DNA of 64,000 nucleotides from Bacteroides sp. GTDB taxonomy: Bacteria > Bacillota > Clostridia > Oscillospirales > Acutalibacteraceae. A program made the position numbers and the translations under genes. Numbering within the stretch: position 1 is the first letter of the stretch; each line of letters opens with the position of its first letter. The stretch lies in contig JAMPEQ010000001.1 of NCBI GenBank assembly GCA_023665085.1, positions 186,001-250,000 on the forward strand. The letters run 5' to 3'. Positions 55,169 to 63,616 of this stretch are shown piece by piece. Under the pieces are notes generated by a model. It was not told the DNA's origin and did not search any database. It saw nothing but the letters and a program-made list of their open reading frames with translations.

Positions 55169-56973
55169 TTTGAAATTAGCTCCTTTTCTAATATTTCTTC
55201 AAGTTCTGTTTCTGTTAAAAGCTCATAGCCATAGTCAGAAACATCTATTTTCTCAATATCCTTAAGTGAAATATTGAGAATTTCAATATCTGCAACATCT
55301 CTGTTGACTTCATTGTGGATATACGGCTTTGCTCCTCCGTCTTCGGTAAGACTGAATTTAGGGTGCTTGAATATATCAAACTTAAAATCTAAAATCGGTC
55401 TTTCACCACGAATGAACAAAATCGCATATTGATTGTCAAGCATACGCACCTCATCAGGTGTCATAAGCTCTCTGCCTGCATTTTGGTAGTTCGTAGAATA
55501 ACTGCCGTTGCGACCTCTGCTTTTGCCGTAGGTGTTGGTGTCGATTGTTTCCTTTCCGAGCAGTTCGGACACATATTTATGCGTGCTTTGCTCATTGCCG
55601 CCAAGATAAAGAAATTCATCACAGTTACCAACTATGGATTCCCATTGCTTTTCAAACAAGGCTTTGAGCTGTGCCATATTCTGTATGATGATTGATACGG
55701 ATACACCCCTTGACCTCATTACTGCAAGAATTTTGTCAAAGTCATCAGGCAGTGATACATTTGCAAATTCATCCATAAGAAAATGAACAGGCACAGGCAA
55801 TGCACCTTTGTGGATATGGTCAGCCGAATAGAATAATTGCTGAAATAACTGTGTGTAAAGAATGGATACAAGAAAATTAAAACTTGTGTCATTATCAGGT
55901 ATTACAGCAAATATAACGGTCTTTTCCTCACCGAGTGTGTTCAACTCAAGCTCATCCGTCTGCGTGAGTGATGCAAGACTTTCAAGGTTGAATTTCTCAA
56001 GCCTTGAGATAAGTGTAATTTGAATAGATTTCAAGGTCTTTGCAGAGCCTGAACGATAGGAATGATAATACTTTACTGCAATGTGTTCGGGATTATGGCG
56101 TTCAAGGTCATAGAACAGCATATCAAGTGGACTGTATGACATCTCCTCCTCGTCATCAATCGCACCTGCTCTGATCATTTCCATAATCATTGCAAAGTTT
56201 TGTTCCTCCTCAGGTGCCTCATAATAGAGATAAAATATGAGTGCAAGTAAAAGCATTTGTGCTGCATTATCCCAAAACGGATCATTGTTTGTAGAATCCT
56301 TTGGCGTTGTACTCTTAAAAAGATTTGTAACAAGCCTTTGAACATCATTATCGCTTTGGATATAGACAAATGGATTGTAGCAGTCACTGTGTTCCATATC
56401 TACTAAATTCAGCACACGCAGCTTGTAGCCTTCATCTTTGAGCATAGAGCCACAGTTACGCAATATTTCACCCTTTGGATCAAGCACAACAAAGGAGCAG
56501 TTACACTGCATAAGATTTGGTTTTGCATAGAAAAAGGTTTTACCTGCACCACTGCCGCCTGTGACTAAAGTATTCAGATTTCGTCTGTGCTTTTTAGCAT
56601 TCAGACCGATACTGACATTCTGTGTCATAATCTTGTTATTGTTTTCAGGCTGTTGGTGATATTTCTTGTTTATCCTGAATTTATTGCCCCATTTTGCAGA
56701 GCCGTTCTCCTCACCTCGTCGGTAATTTCGCATACTTGAGAAAATAACACCGATAGCAATTCCATAGATTAAAAGCAAAATGAGGACAGTTTTTAAGCTG
56801 TCCTCACATAAATGTATATCAAAAGGCTTTTCAGTCCACCTTGCAAATGCAGAAAGTATTTCAATAAGACCTTCGTCAGCAGACGGGGCAATATATAAAC
56901 CAATCCATATTACAGGAATAATGCCAAGCAGAGATAAAATCATAATAGCCTGTTTGTTATTCCTATCTTGCAT
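55165..56973 (-). CDS. Type IV coupling protein (VirD4/TraG family)
   Basis: Links the relaxosome to the secretion channel. About 602 residues. Two N-terminal membrane helices (AIMILSLLGIIPVIWIGLYI; VLILLLIYGIAIGVIF), Walker A VTGGSGAGKTFFYAKPNLMQ, Walker B VHFLMDEFANV and the C-terminal ATPase part. ATG at 56973 has AAAGGG 9 nt upstream; earlier Met codons fall inside the preceding gene. Confidence 0.95.
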   Translation of the reverse strand: MQDRNNKQAIMILSLLGIIPVIWIGLYIAPSADEGLIEILSAFARWTEKPFDIHLCEDSLKTVLILLLIYGIAIGVIFSSMRNYRRGEENGSAKWGNKFRINKKYHQQPENNNKIMTQNVSIGLNAKKHRRNLNTLVTGGSGAGKTFFYAKPNLMQCNCSFVVLDPKGEILRNCGSMLKDEGYKLRVLNLVDMEHSDCYNPFVYIQSDNDVQRLVTNLFKSTTPKDSTNNDPFWDNAAQMLLLALIFYLYYEAPEEEQNFAMIMEMIRAGAIDDEEEMSYSPLDMLFYDLERHNPEHIAVKYYHSYRSGSAKTLKSIQITLISRLEKFNLESLASLTQTDELELNTLGEEKTVIFAVIPDNDTSFNFLVSILYTQLFQQLFYSADHIHKGALPVPVHFLMDEFANVSLPDDFDKILAVMRSRGVSVSIIIQNMAQLKALFEKQWESIVGNCDEFLYLGGNEQSTHKYVSELLGKETIDTNTYGKSRGRNGSYSTNYQNAGRELMTPDEVRMLDNQYAILFIRGERPILDFKFDIFKHPKFSLTEDGGAKPYIHNEVNRDVADIEILNISLKDIEKIDVSDYGYELLTETELEEILEKELISK

Positions 56974-57160
56974 TCGCATTAGCCCTTTCAACTGTCTTGA
57001 ATTTCTTTGTAGGTGCTTTACCGACCTTGACGATAAGCTCATCAACTGCATCAGTAGATTTCTTTTGCTTAATCAAGTCCGTTCTTTTGTCATTCAAGGC
57101 ACGGAGTAAAACACCTTGCTCATATTCATCAACAGAAAGATAATAGCGTTCTTCTTTCAT
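56963..57160 (-). CDS. Small hypothetical protein of the transfer operon, 65 aa
   Basis: A charged, helical, soluble protein (YYLSVDEYEQGVLLRALNDK, then a Lys-rich tail). It sits between the LtrC/ArdC-like gene and the coupling protein, overlapping the latter by 11 bp. A small gene at this place is usual in Tn1549-like elements; function unknown. Confidence 0.75.
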   Translation of the reverse strand: MKEERYYLSVDEYEQGVLLRALNDKRTDLIKQKKSTDAVDELIVKVGKAPTKKFKTVERANANAR

Positions 57161-57174
57161 TCAGAATACCTCCA

Positions 57175-58050
57175 TTATCGTGCAGGCTCTTTGTTAGCCT
57201 TTTCCTTATCCTTCTGCAACTGCACATAAAGATTTTTGCTGACTGCATAAAGTCCGTCATTTGCCATAGCAAGATTTGTACGAACATCCTTGTTCTCAAG
57301 ACCTGACCATTCCTTTGTGGCATTTGTAACATTCATATCAGAATTATCAATGCCGTATTTCTGACAGAGCATATATGATGAACATACGGCAGAGGGCAGG
57401 CATTCCTGTCTGTTGTACTCATCGCAGCCGTCTGCAATTTCAACAAGTGCAAGCTCTCTTGCAACATCTTTAAATAATGTAGCAGAATTAGAATTCAATT
57501 TGATAAGCAACGCATTTTTATCGTGGTCATAAAATGCCGTTGAATTTGAAACCGGTAAATTTTCAACTTTTACTTTTCGCACAGGGGAAGAATCCATCAA
57601 TGCTATTGCAAGCACTTTCGGCTTATTTTCAATTTTCTGTGGTGGTTTAGGTTCTGCGTTGGTCTGTGAAATATCATAGACATACTCAACATTGTAGGAT
57701 CTTCGCTGATTACCCTCGTTATCAATATAATCAGAGGGTTTAAGAATATGGATTGATTCATCCTCACCGACAGTAACCTCAACATCAAGGTCTTTCCACA
57801 CGCTCTTTGACTTAAGCTGTGTAGCATCAGGACAGCGTGACATAATGAGAATTGCATTTGAAACGGAATAGCTTTCCATTCGTGACTGAAAATTGAGGTA
57901 GTTTACAAAGCTCTCATCACTCTGCATCATCTCACTGATACTGTCATCAATCGTTTCATAAGCGGCCTCTTTTTCTGCTTTCTTGCGAGCTGCATATTCT
58001 GCCTTTGTTTCACGCTTTCTGAAATTTCTTTGTTTTGACTTGTAAGCCAT
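57175..58050 (-). CDS. LtrC/ArdC-N-like ICE protein
   Basis: 291 residues. A basic N-terminus (KQRNFRKRETKAEYAARKKA) is followed by a segment like the ArdC/LtrC N-terminal ssDNA-binding domain (LNFQSRMESYSVSNAILIMS, then RCPDATQLKSKSVWKDL). A protease-like second half keeps ELALVEI where ArdC has a zinc-site helix (HExxH is absent). It follows pcfB closely. A DNA-protection role during transfer is inferred. Confidence 0.72.
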   Translation of the reverse strand: MAYKSKQRNFRKRETKAEYAARKKAEKEAAYETIDDSISEMMQSDESFVNYLNFQSRMESYSVSNAILIMSRCPDATQLKSKSVWKDLDVEVTVGEDESIHILKPSDYIDNEGNQRRSYNVEYVYDISQTNAEPKPPQKIENKPKVLAIALMDSSPVRKVKVENLPVSNSTAFYDHDKNALLIKLNSNSATLFKDVARELALVEIADGCDEYNRQECLPSAVCSSYMLCQKYGIDNSDMNVTNATKEWSGLENKDVRTNLAMANDGLYAVSKNLYVQLQKDKEKANKEPAR

Positions 58051-58052
58051 AG

Positions 58053-58877
58053 TTATCTCTCCTTTGGAATTTTAATATTGGGTTTAGGAATTTGATGTTC
58101 GCCCTTTGCAACATCAAGAATCTTTGATTTATCTGATTTCTGCTTTTCGGCTGCTTTCTTAAAATCGTTTAATTTCGATTTAACAGATTCCTTTTTGTCC
58201 TTATCGGCAATACCCTTATCAGATAATTGTGTTGTGTCTGTTGAGCTTTGCTCGGACAGAGGGCTTTCTGTCCTCTCGGTAAAAGGGTTTTCACTGTCAT
58301 CAACCTCTGTGTCTGCTTTTTGAGCAGGCTCTTTCTCTGCCTTTTCAGTTTCAGGCTCATCATCACCAAATATATCTTTATAGAAATCGTCATCTTCTGA
58401 TTTTTCATCAGACTCGGTTTCTGCATTGTCTTTGGATTCGGATTTTTTCTTTTTGCTTTCCATATCCTTTTCAACTGCTGTGACAATTTTACCTCTGTCA
58501 ACACAGGCAAGCTCAAATCTATCCATAATTCGCTGAATTTTTGATGCATCCTCTGCTCTTGCAATAATATCAATAACAGCGTGCTGATCCTTATTACCTT
58601 TTTCACGCAGAACAGTATAGAGTACACCATACTTTTTAGCCTGTTCCTTGAATTTAGATAAGTCCTTTTGCTCAACTGAAAATACTTTAAGCTCTTTACC
58701 TGATTTAATCATATTGGTAAGCCTTGCTTTACCTTTGGTTTTCTGTTCCTGTCTCAACACAGAAATCAAAAGCATTGCAATATTTTTTGCAGCCTCGCCT
58801 GTGATTTTGGCAGCCACCTGAAAGCCTTCAAGGGATAAGCGAACAATTTGTTCGGCTGCGTCACCACCGTTATACAT
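58053..58877 (-). CDS. PcfB family relaxosome accessory protein (DUF3801)
   Basis: 274 residues. The N-terminal 150 residues are the conserved domain (AEQIVRLSLEGFQVAAKITG; FSVEQKDLSKFKEQAKKYGV); the rest is disordered, Glu/Ser/Asp-rich, and then basic. In pCF10 PcfB binds the coupling protein and brings the relaxosome to it. Overlaps the relaxase gene by 8 bp. Confidence 0.88.
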   Translation of the reverse strand: MYNGGDAAEQIVRLSLEGFQVAAKITGEAAKNIAMLLISVLRQEQKTKGKARLTNMIKSGKELKVFSVEQKDLSKFKEQAKKYGVLYTVLREKGNKDQHAVIDIIARAEDASKIQRIMDRFELACVDRGKIVTAVEKDMESKKKKSESKDNAETESDEKSEDDDFYKDIFGDDEPETEKAEKEPAQKADTEVDDSENPFTERTESPLSEQSSTDTTQLSDKGIADKDKKESVKSKLNDFKKAAEKQKSDKSKILDVAKGEHQIPKPNIKIPKER

Positions 58878-60279
58878 TTCGGTTTTCCTCCTTTGAAATA
58901 TATTTACTCTTTCGGTTTAGTCTTTCATCATCTGCAATAATCTGCTCGACATTGTTTTCTAAAATGTGGGAATGTGCAGCAATATCATCGCAGAGTGAAA
59001 TCTCCCGACGGAGTTCTTTAAGTCTTTGACTTATCCGTGAAATCTCGGACTTAACCTTTGCCGACTCAACCTCACTTATATTTCTTCTCTCTTTATTTCT
59101 CAGGTGTTTACGGTCATCGGTTAAAGTTTCAAGTTCCTTTTGCAAAGACTCTTTATATGAGAAAAGCTGCTCGGTAGTATCAATGTGATTTTTACCGAGC
59201 AGCTCTGCCTCCTGTGAATATTTATCGACTTTCATTAAATCTTCTCTTAAAAGATAATGCAGTCTATTGTAATCTCGGATATTCTGCTTTTCATTCGGCT
59301 TATTAAAATATCCGAGCCGATAGCAATAGTATAAATACAAATTATACAGACTGCCTTTGACTTTACGAGGATTGTATTTCTCATTAGGCACATATATAGC
59401 AGGCTGATATGATTTCATATTTATACTCATAAATATATCGTTTTCCTTAATGCGTTCCTGAATACGCACATTGGTGTAATTTTCACCAAGTCTGTAAAGA
59501 CGGATTGGCTTATCCCAGCCTTTAGGGGTAACTGTCCAATATTTAAGGGTAGGACTGATTTTGTACTTATATCCCATTGCTGAAAGACATCTTTTGAATT
59601 CTTCAAGTGTTCTGCTGTTTTCAACTGCCTCATCAATGGCAGCACGGGCAAGATTATATCTTGTAGGTATTCCTGCCTGTTCCTTCATTGTTTGTTGACT
59701 GTCAAGCAAAGTTACATAATCAGGTTCTTTGTTCCTGTCAGGATTTTCAATAACAGACAATCCATATTCCCTGCAAACCTCGTCTGCAATATGCCTGAAA
59801 TAAAACCAAGCCTTTTCTCTGTTCTGCAATCTCTTGCCGTCAACAAGTGAAACAGAATTTACGACATAATGGCAGTGCAGACATTTTGTGTTCAGGTGAG
59901 TAGTAACAACGACTTGAAATCTCTCGCCCCATACTCTGTTTACAAATTCAATTCCGATTTGTTGAGCAAGATCAGGAGATATGTTATCTGTGTCCTTAAA
60001 ACTGATATATCCGTGATACGCTTGTATGCCATCCGTTTTATTGTATTGCTCTTTTACCATAACAAATTGCTCACGGGCTTTATCAGGATTACAGTTTATT
60101 CCTGACACATAAAATTGTTGTTCTGTTTTTTCCTCATCTTTGGCATATTTCAAAACATCTTTGAGTGACTGCCATTCCTTTTCGGAATATTTCGGCTTGC
60201 GTGTTTTTTCTTCATCCTCGGCATAGTCTATCACTCGGTCAAGATTATCTGTTACCTTCCATAGCTTTGTTACTGCCAT
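58870..60279 (-). CDS. Relaxase/mobilisation nuclease
   Basis: Nicks DNA at oriT and leads the strand. 469 residues, with the metal-binding histidines in THLNTKCLHCHYVVNSVS (HxxxxxxHxH) and an upstream conserved block (GYISFKDTDNISPDLAQQIG). A catalytic Tyr is likely in the first 50 residues. The C-terminal part is coiled coil. 2 nt after mobC. Confidence 0.93.
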   Translation of the reverse strand: MAVTKLWKVTDNLDRVIDYAEDEEKTRKPKYSEKEWQSLKDVLKYAKDEEKTEQQFYVSGINCNPDKAREQFVMVKEQYNKTDGIQAYHGYISFKDTDNISPDLAQQIGIEFVNRVWGERFQVVVTTHLNTKCLHCHYVVNSVSLVDGKRLQNREKAWFYFRHIADEVCREYGLSVIENPDRNKEPDYVTLLDSQQTMKEQAGIPTRYNLARAAIDEAVENSRTLEEFKRCLSAMGYKYKISPTLKYWTVTPKGWDKPIRLYRLGENYTNVRIQERIKENDIFMSINMKSYQPAIYVPNEKYNPRKVKGSLYNLYLYYCYRLGYFNKPNEKQNIRDYNRLHYLLREDLMKVDKYSQEAELLGKNHIDTTEQLFSYKESLQKELETLTDDRKHLRNKERRNISEVESAKVKSEISRISQRLKELRREISLCDDIAAHSHILENNVEQIIADDERLNRKSKYISKEENRNV

Positions 60280-60281
60280 AA

Positions 60282-60605
60282 TTATTCCTTATCGGGTTTA
60301 AGATATTTTTCATACAAATCGTCTTTCAGTTTTTCAATACTTTCAAACTCTTTATACAGTCTTGGAACATCAACAAAGCCGAGAGAATTTGCTTTCGCTG
60401 CAATCTGATTTATGCTGTTGCCGATTGATGATAAATTTCTTAATGCGTTGTAAAATTCTTTATCAGGTTTCGGCTTAGGCTTGTATCCGAGAATTAACAT
60501 ACGAACAAGTGCAGAATCAGTCAGGCAGCAAAACTGTGCCTTATGCTTTAAGATTTCATTTTCATCAATGTTAAATCTGAATTGTCTGATTATGTTTCTT
60601 TTCAT
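60282..60605 (-). CDS. MobC-like relaxosome protein
   Basis: 107 residues with an N-terminal ribbon-helix-helix-like part (RQFRFNIDENEILKHKAQFC) and a helical C-terminus (NLSSIGNSINQIAAKANSLG), the MobC signature. It helps open oriT for the relaxase. Its start overlaps the DUF3789 gene in another frame. Confidence 0.9.
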   Translation of the reverse strand: MKRNIIRQFRFNIDENEILKHKAQFCCLTDSALVRMLILGYKPKPKPDKEFYNALRNLSSIGNSINQIAAKANSLGFVDVPRLYKEFESIEKLKDDLYEKYLKPDKE

Positions 60606-60726
60606 TTTCAGTTTCTGCCTTTCTTAATTCATTTTCGGTGTCACGGTTTATCTGCACCATACACATACAGATAATTCCTGCCGTTCCACCGATAATAAAT
60701 CCAATTAAAAAAATCAATATTTTCAT
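60571..60726 (-). CDS. DUF3789-like small membrane protein, 51 aa
   Basis: ATG at 60726 with AAAGG upstream; 51 codons ending inside mobC (35-bp overlap). N-terminal helix ILIFLIGFIIGGTAGIICMC followed by a charged tail (NRDTENELRKAETENEKK). DUF3789 proteins of this type recur at this position in Tn1549-like elements. Confidence 0.75.
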   Translation of the reverse strand: MKILIFLIGFIIGGTAGIICMCMVQINRDTENELRKAETENEKKHNQTIQI

Positions 60727-60792
60727 TTTACATTTTCCTTTCGATATTTTGTTAATCTAAATGGGATAAAATTGTACCTCTTTTGAAACCTC

Positions 60793-60821
60793 TTGACTGC
60801 ATATCAATATTTTGATATAAT
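60793..60821 (+). promoter_or_regulatory. Toxin-antitoxin promoter with embedded operator
   Basis: -35 TTGACT (60793-60798), 17-nt spacer, -10 TATAAT (60816-60821). The spacer holds the palindrome ATATCAA-4-TTGATAT (60801-60818), the expected autorepression site of a Phd/RelE pair. Confidence 0.8.
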
Positions 60822-60851
60822 TTGAGTATAATAATAACGGAGGTGAGTTTA

Positions 60852-61115
60852 ATGCCAACAATAAGACCAAGTGCAGATTTGAGAAACAGTTATAATGAAA
60901 TTTCTCAATTTTGTCACGAATATTGTGAACCTGTTTTCATAACAAAAAACGGAAAAGGTGACCTTGCCGTTTTGAGTATTGAAGCATATGAAAAACTCTG
61001 TGGTAAATTTGAATTATATAATCTTTTAAACGAGGGTTTACAAGCTGAAAAATCAGGCAACACAAAACCTTTTGATGATGTCATAGCTGACTTAAGGAAA
61101 GGATTAAATGCCTGA
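60852..61115 (+). CDS. Phd/YefM-type antitoxin
   Basis: 87 residues from the ATG at 60852 (GGAGGTGAG upstream; an earlier TTG at 60822 lacks one). The N-terminal DNA-binding part (IRPSADLRNSYNEISQF; PVFITKNGKGDLAVLSIEAYE) is typical of Phd/YefM; the acidic C-terminus binds the toxin. Overlaps the toxin gene by one base. Confidence 0.9.
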   Translation: MPTIRPSADLRNSYNEISQFCHEYCEPVFITKNGKGDLAVLSIEAYEKLCGKFELYNLLNEGLQAEKSGNTKPFDDVIADLRKGLNA

Positions 61116-61447
61116 TGTATAAAATTATTGTAACCGAGCCTGCACAAAAAGATTTAAGCGATGCTGTTTCATATATTTCAAACGAATTAAAAAATAATCA
61201 AGCGGCAGTCAATCTTCTTGACCTTGTTGAAAAAACTGTTCATTCATTAACTGATATGCCTGAAAGATACGCAATTGTTGATGACGAAATTCTTGCAAGA
61301 GAAGGTTTCAGATTTATCACAATAAAAAACTATCTCTTGTTTTATATTATTCGTAAAGAAACTGAAACTGTTGTTGTTCAGCGTTTTCTTTATGCAAGAA
61401 GAGATTGGATGAATATTCTTAAATCAGGAGATATGAAAAACAATTGA
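61115..61447 (+). CDS. RelE/ParE-type toxin
   Basis: 110 residues of the RelE/ParE fold: YKIIVTEPAQKDLSDAVSYI at the N-terminus, then MPERYAIVDDEIL and the C-terminal VVQRFLYARRDWMNIL. RelE members cleave mRNA on the ribosome and ParE members poison gyrase; the sequence alone does not decide. Placed against the direction of the transfer genes, the pair probably stabilises the element. Confidence 0.9.
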   Translation: MYKIIVTEPAQKDLSDAVSYISNELKNNQAAVNLLDLVEKTVHSLTDMPERYAIVDDEILAREGFRFITIKNYLLFYIIRKETETVVVQRFLYARRDWMNILKSGDMKNN

Positions 61448-61763
61448 ATCTGAATTAACACAGCCTGCATGAAAATGTGCAGGCTATATTTTTCGGTCCT
61501 CTTCAAGCCGTGACAAATTGTCACGGCTTTATTTTCTCGATTTTTAATCATTATTTTAACTTATACCAATATAGTGTCGGAACATCATTATCAGTTTGAA
61601 TAATAAACTACATCAACTATTGATTAAAGGGGTATTAGGGGCTTGCCCCTAAACAGCTTTTACTGTTTGGATGTAAGTACAAACAGTCTGCTGGCTAAGA
61701 TAACGCAATCCTTTTTACGCCATTTTTTCAATTACACAATTCTTTAAGAAAAATCATACTTTT
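61448..61763. other. Non-coding hairpin-rich region, candidate oriT
   Basis: No gene is seen. Structures: AGCCTGCA/TGCAGGCT (61462-61485, toxin terminator with T-run), a 25-bp near-perfect palindrome AAGCCGTGACAA/TTGTCACGGCTT (61505-61529), TTAGGGGC/GCCCCTAA (61635-61652) and AAACAG/CTGTTT (61651-61668), then a CTGCTGGCTAAGATAACGCA stretch. Density of repeats and closeness to the mobilisation genes suggest oriT or an associated site; no nick sequence can be assigned. Confidence 0.4.
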
Positions 61764-62183
61764 TTATCGTTCGATTGCCTTTTCAGAATTGCTTTTTTCA
61801 CCGATTACTATAATTTCACCGTTCTTATTTCGATGAAATTTATCAGGCTTTTCAAACTGTTTGAAATACTTATCGACAAGTTCCTGCGTTATATCAGCAA
61901 GAGTATTTTCACCCTTTGGTGTATGGGCAACGATGAAATTGTCGGCTAAAATTTGATTAACAACAGGCACATTTTCTTTGATTATTGCAACACGATTAAG
62001 CATTTTTCCGTTCTTCACAGCGTCTTTTTGAAAGAGAATTGTAACATCATCAGAGGGTATTTTTATCCTGTCAATCTCTCCTCCGACAATAGATTTTATA
62101 GCCTGCTCGTCATCCTCAATCTGAATAATTCTTGGCTTTGATTTAGGCTCAACGAGCAGGACATAGGCTTTGTTTTTTGGCAC
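61764..62183 (-). CDS. DUF3846 ICE protein
   Basis: About 139 residues; the N-terminal part (KAYVLLVEPKSKPRIIQIED; LQ-like IKSIVGGEIDRI) matches DUF3846, a common small protein of Tn1549-like elements. GTG at 62183 is preferred since GGAGG is 9 nt upstream; an ATG at 62192 is too close to it. It overlaps the Toprim gene's end. Function unknown. Confidence 0.8.
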   Translation of the reverse strand: MPKNKAYVLLVEPKSKPRIIQIEDDEQAIKSIVGGEIDRIKIPSDDVTILFQKDAVKNGKMLNRVAIIKENVPVVNQILADNFIVAHTPKGENTLADITQELVDKYFKQFEKPDKFHRNKNGEIIVIGEKSNSEKAIER

Positions 62184-63150
62184 TTTTATCATTCCTCCAA
62201 TCGTATTTGAAAGGCTTAATTATACCTTTCTTTATAAGCAAAAAGTCATTGACATCCTTTCCAAACGGAGTGGGATTATCAATGACTTTTATATCGTTTG
62301 GCAGTATTATTTTGAGTGCTTTTGTCATCTTTCTGCCTGCAATATCGTTATCCAAATGCAGATAAATTTGCTTTGTATTTGGATATTCTTCAAAGTATTT
62401 TACAAGTGCAATAGGGACTTTACTGTCCTTAATTTCTTTCTTTGGCATATATACTCCTGACAAAGAAATGAGGTTGTGTTTTTGCCAATCGCCTTCAACC
62501 ATTTTAATTAAGGTGGCATAAGACATAACATCAATCGCACTTTCAAAAAGGTGTACGGTATCATTGCTTTTACTACCAATCAGCCGAAAAGAATACTCCT
62601 TTGAACTGCCTGAACAGTCGCCCATAACTCTGCTGCCATCGCACGCACGAAAGGCTGCATATTTAGCAACATTATTACTATCATAGCCGACAAAAACAGC
62701 ACTGTGATACCTTTTGCTTTCATAGATAAAGCCTTTTTGAATACAGTAATCTACTATCTCGCTGTCAATTCCTCTGACCTGTGTAAGATAATTTGCAACA
62801 TTTGTAGCATACCTATATACATCAGGCAAAATGAGCTTTTCAGGTCTATTTTTACGCTCGATTTTAGAAGGAATTGCAGGCTGAATTGCTGTTTTGTTTA
62901 CGATTCTGTCAACTGCATCAATAAAAGACATACCCCTGACCTCTGTCAAATATTTTAAAGCAGATCTGCCCCCGAAACCTCTTGACCACCAAAACCATAA
63001 GCCATTTGAAATTTTCAGACTATCGTGTTCTCTTGTGGTATATATGCCATCAGAAAGTTTAACGAGTTCATTCGGCTCATAGTTTTCAAGATATGTCAGC
63101 AAGTCAATTTTCTTTACCTCTGCAATGGTTTCTTTTGAATAATACGGCAT
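62149..63150 (-). CDS. Toprim-domain protein of the ICE (DUF3991/primase-like)
   Basis: 333 residues. The N-terminal DUF3991-like zinc-poor part (SNGLWFWWSRGFGGRSALKYL) is followed by a Toprim domain: Glu in VHLFESAIDVMSYATL and DxD in IYLHLDNDIAGRKM. Likely a primase-related protein acting on the transferred strand. AAGGTG precedes the ATG. Confidence 0.88.
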   Translation of the reverse strand: MPYYSKETIAEVKKIDLLTYLENYEPNELVKLSDGIYTTREHDSLKISNGLWFWWSRGFGGRSALKYLTEVRGMSFIDAVDRIVNKTAIQPAIPSKIERKNRPEKLILPDVYRYATNVANYLTQVRGIDSEIVDYCIQKGFIYESKRYHSAVFVGYDSNNVAKYAAFRACDGSRVMGDCSGSSKEYSFRLIGSKSNDTVHLFESAIDVMSYATLIKMVEGDWQKHNLISLSGVYMPKKEIKDSKVPIALVKYFEEYPNTKQIYLHLDNDIAGRKMTKALKIILPNDIKVIDNPTPFGKDVNDFLLIKKGIIKPFKYDWRNDKSAKKQSLCPAR

Positions 63151-63154
63151 ATAA

Positions 63155-63538
63155 TCACCTTGTTGTAATTTCGGTTTGCTTGTTATTTTTGCCGTACTGA
63201 ATTTCCTTAGCAGCAGAATACTTTATACTGTCAACAAGCAAATCAATATATGAGCTGTCCATATCAAGCCACTCCTGATAGAGATAATCAAGAGGATTCT
63301 TTTTAGACAGTAGTGCCTTTGCCTGCTTTTCATCAAGTGGATTACTCTCATCAAAACAGTTCAATATTTCCTCCTTGAAAACTTTTTCGTATGAGCTTTC
63401 AATAATCTTTTCAGGTGATAAAGTTTTAAGATTATCAATAAAGCTATCAAATTCCAATTCCATTTTCAGATATATGGATGTATTAAGTTTTGTTGCTCGT
63501 ATATCTTCAGGAACTGATGTTTTAATTTTATATTTCAT
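63155..63538 (-). CDS. DUF3848 ICE protein
   Basis: 127 residues, helical and acidic (IESSYEKVFKEEILNCFDES; LDEKQAKALLSKKNPLDYLY), matching DUF3848 of Tn1549-like elements. AAAGGAG precedes the start. 4 nt before the Toprim gene. Function unknown. Confidence 0.8.
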   Translation of the reverse strand: MKYKIKTSVPEDIRATKLNTSIYLKMELEFDSFIDNLKTLSPEKIIESSYEKVFKEEILNCFDESNPLDEKQAKALLSKKNPLDYLYQEWLDMDSSYIDLLVDSIKYSAAKEIQYGKNNKQTEITTR

Positions 63539-63565
63539 AATGTAATCTCCTTTACAATAGAAAAA

Positions 63566-63598
63566 GCCGACTGATTTTCTGTTTGAAAACCAATCGGC
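63566..63598 (-). terminator. Hairpin between the right-edge gene and DUF3848
   Basis: GCCGACTGATTTTC pairs imperfectly with GAAAACCAATCGGC around a 5-nt loop, downstream of the partial gene. Minus-strand flank is TTTTTCTA; a terminator is likely. Confidence 0.7.
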
Positions 63599-63616
63599 GT
63601 ATCATCATATTAAATT

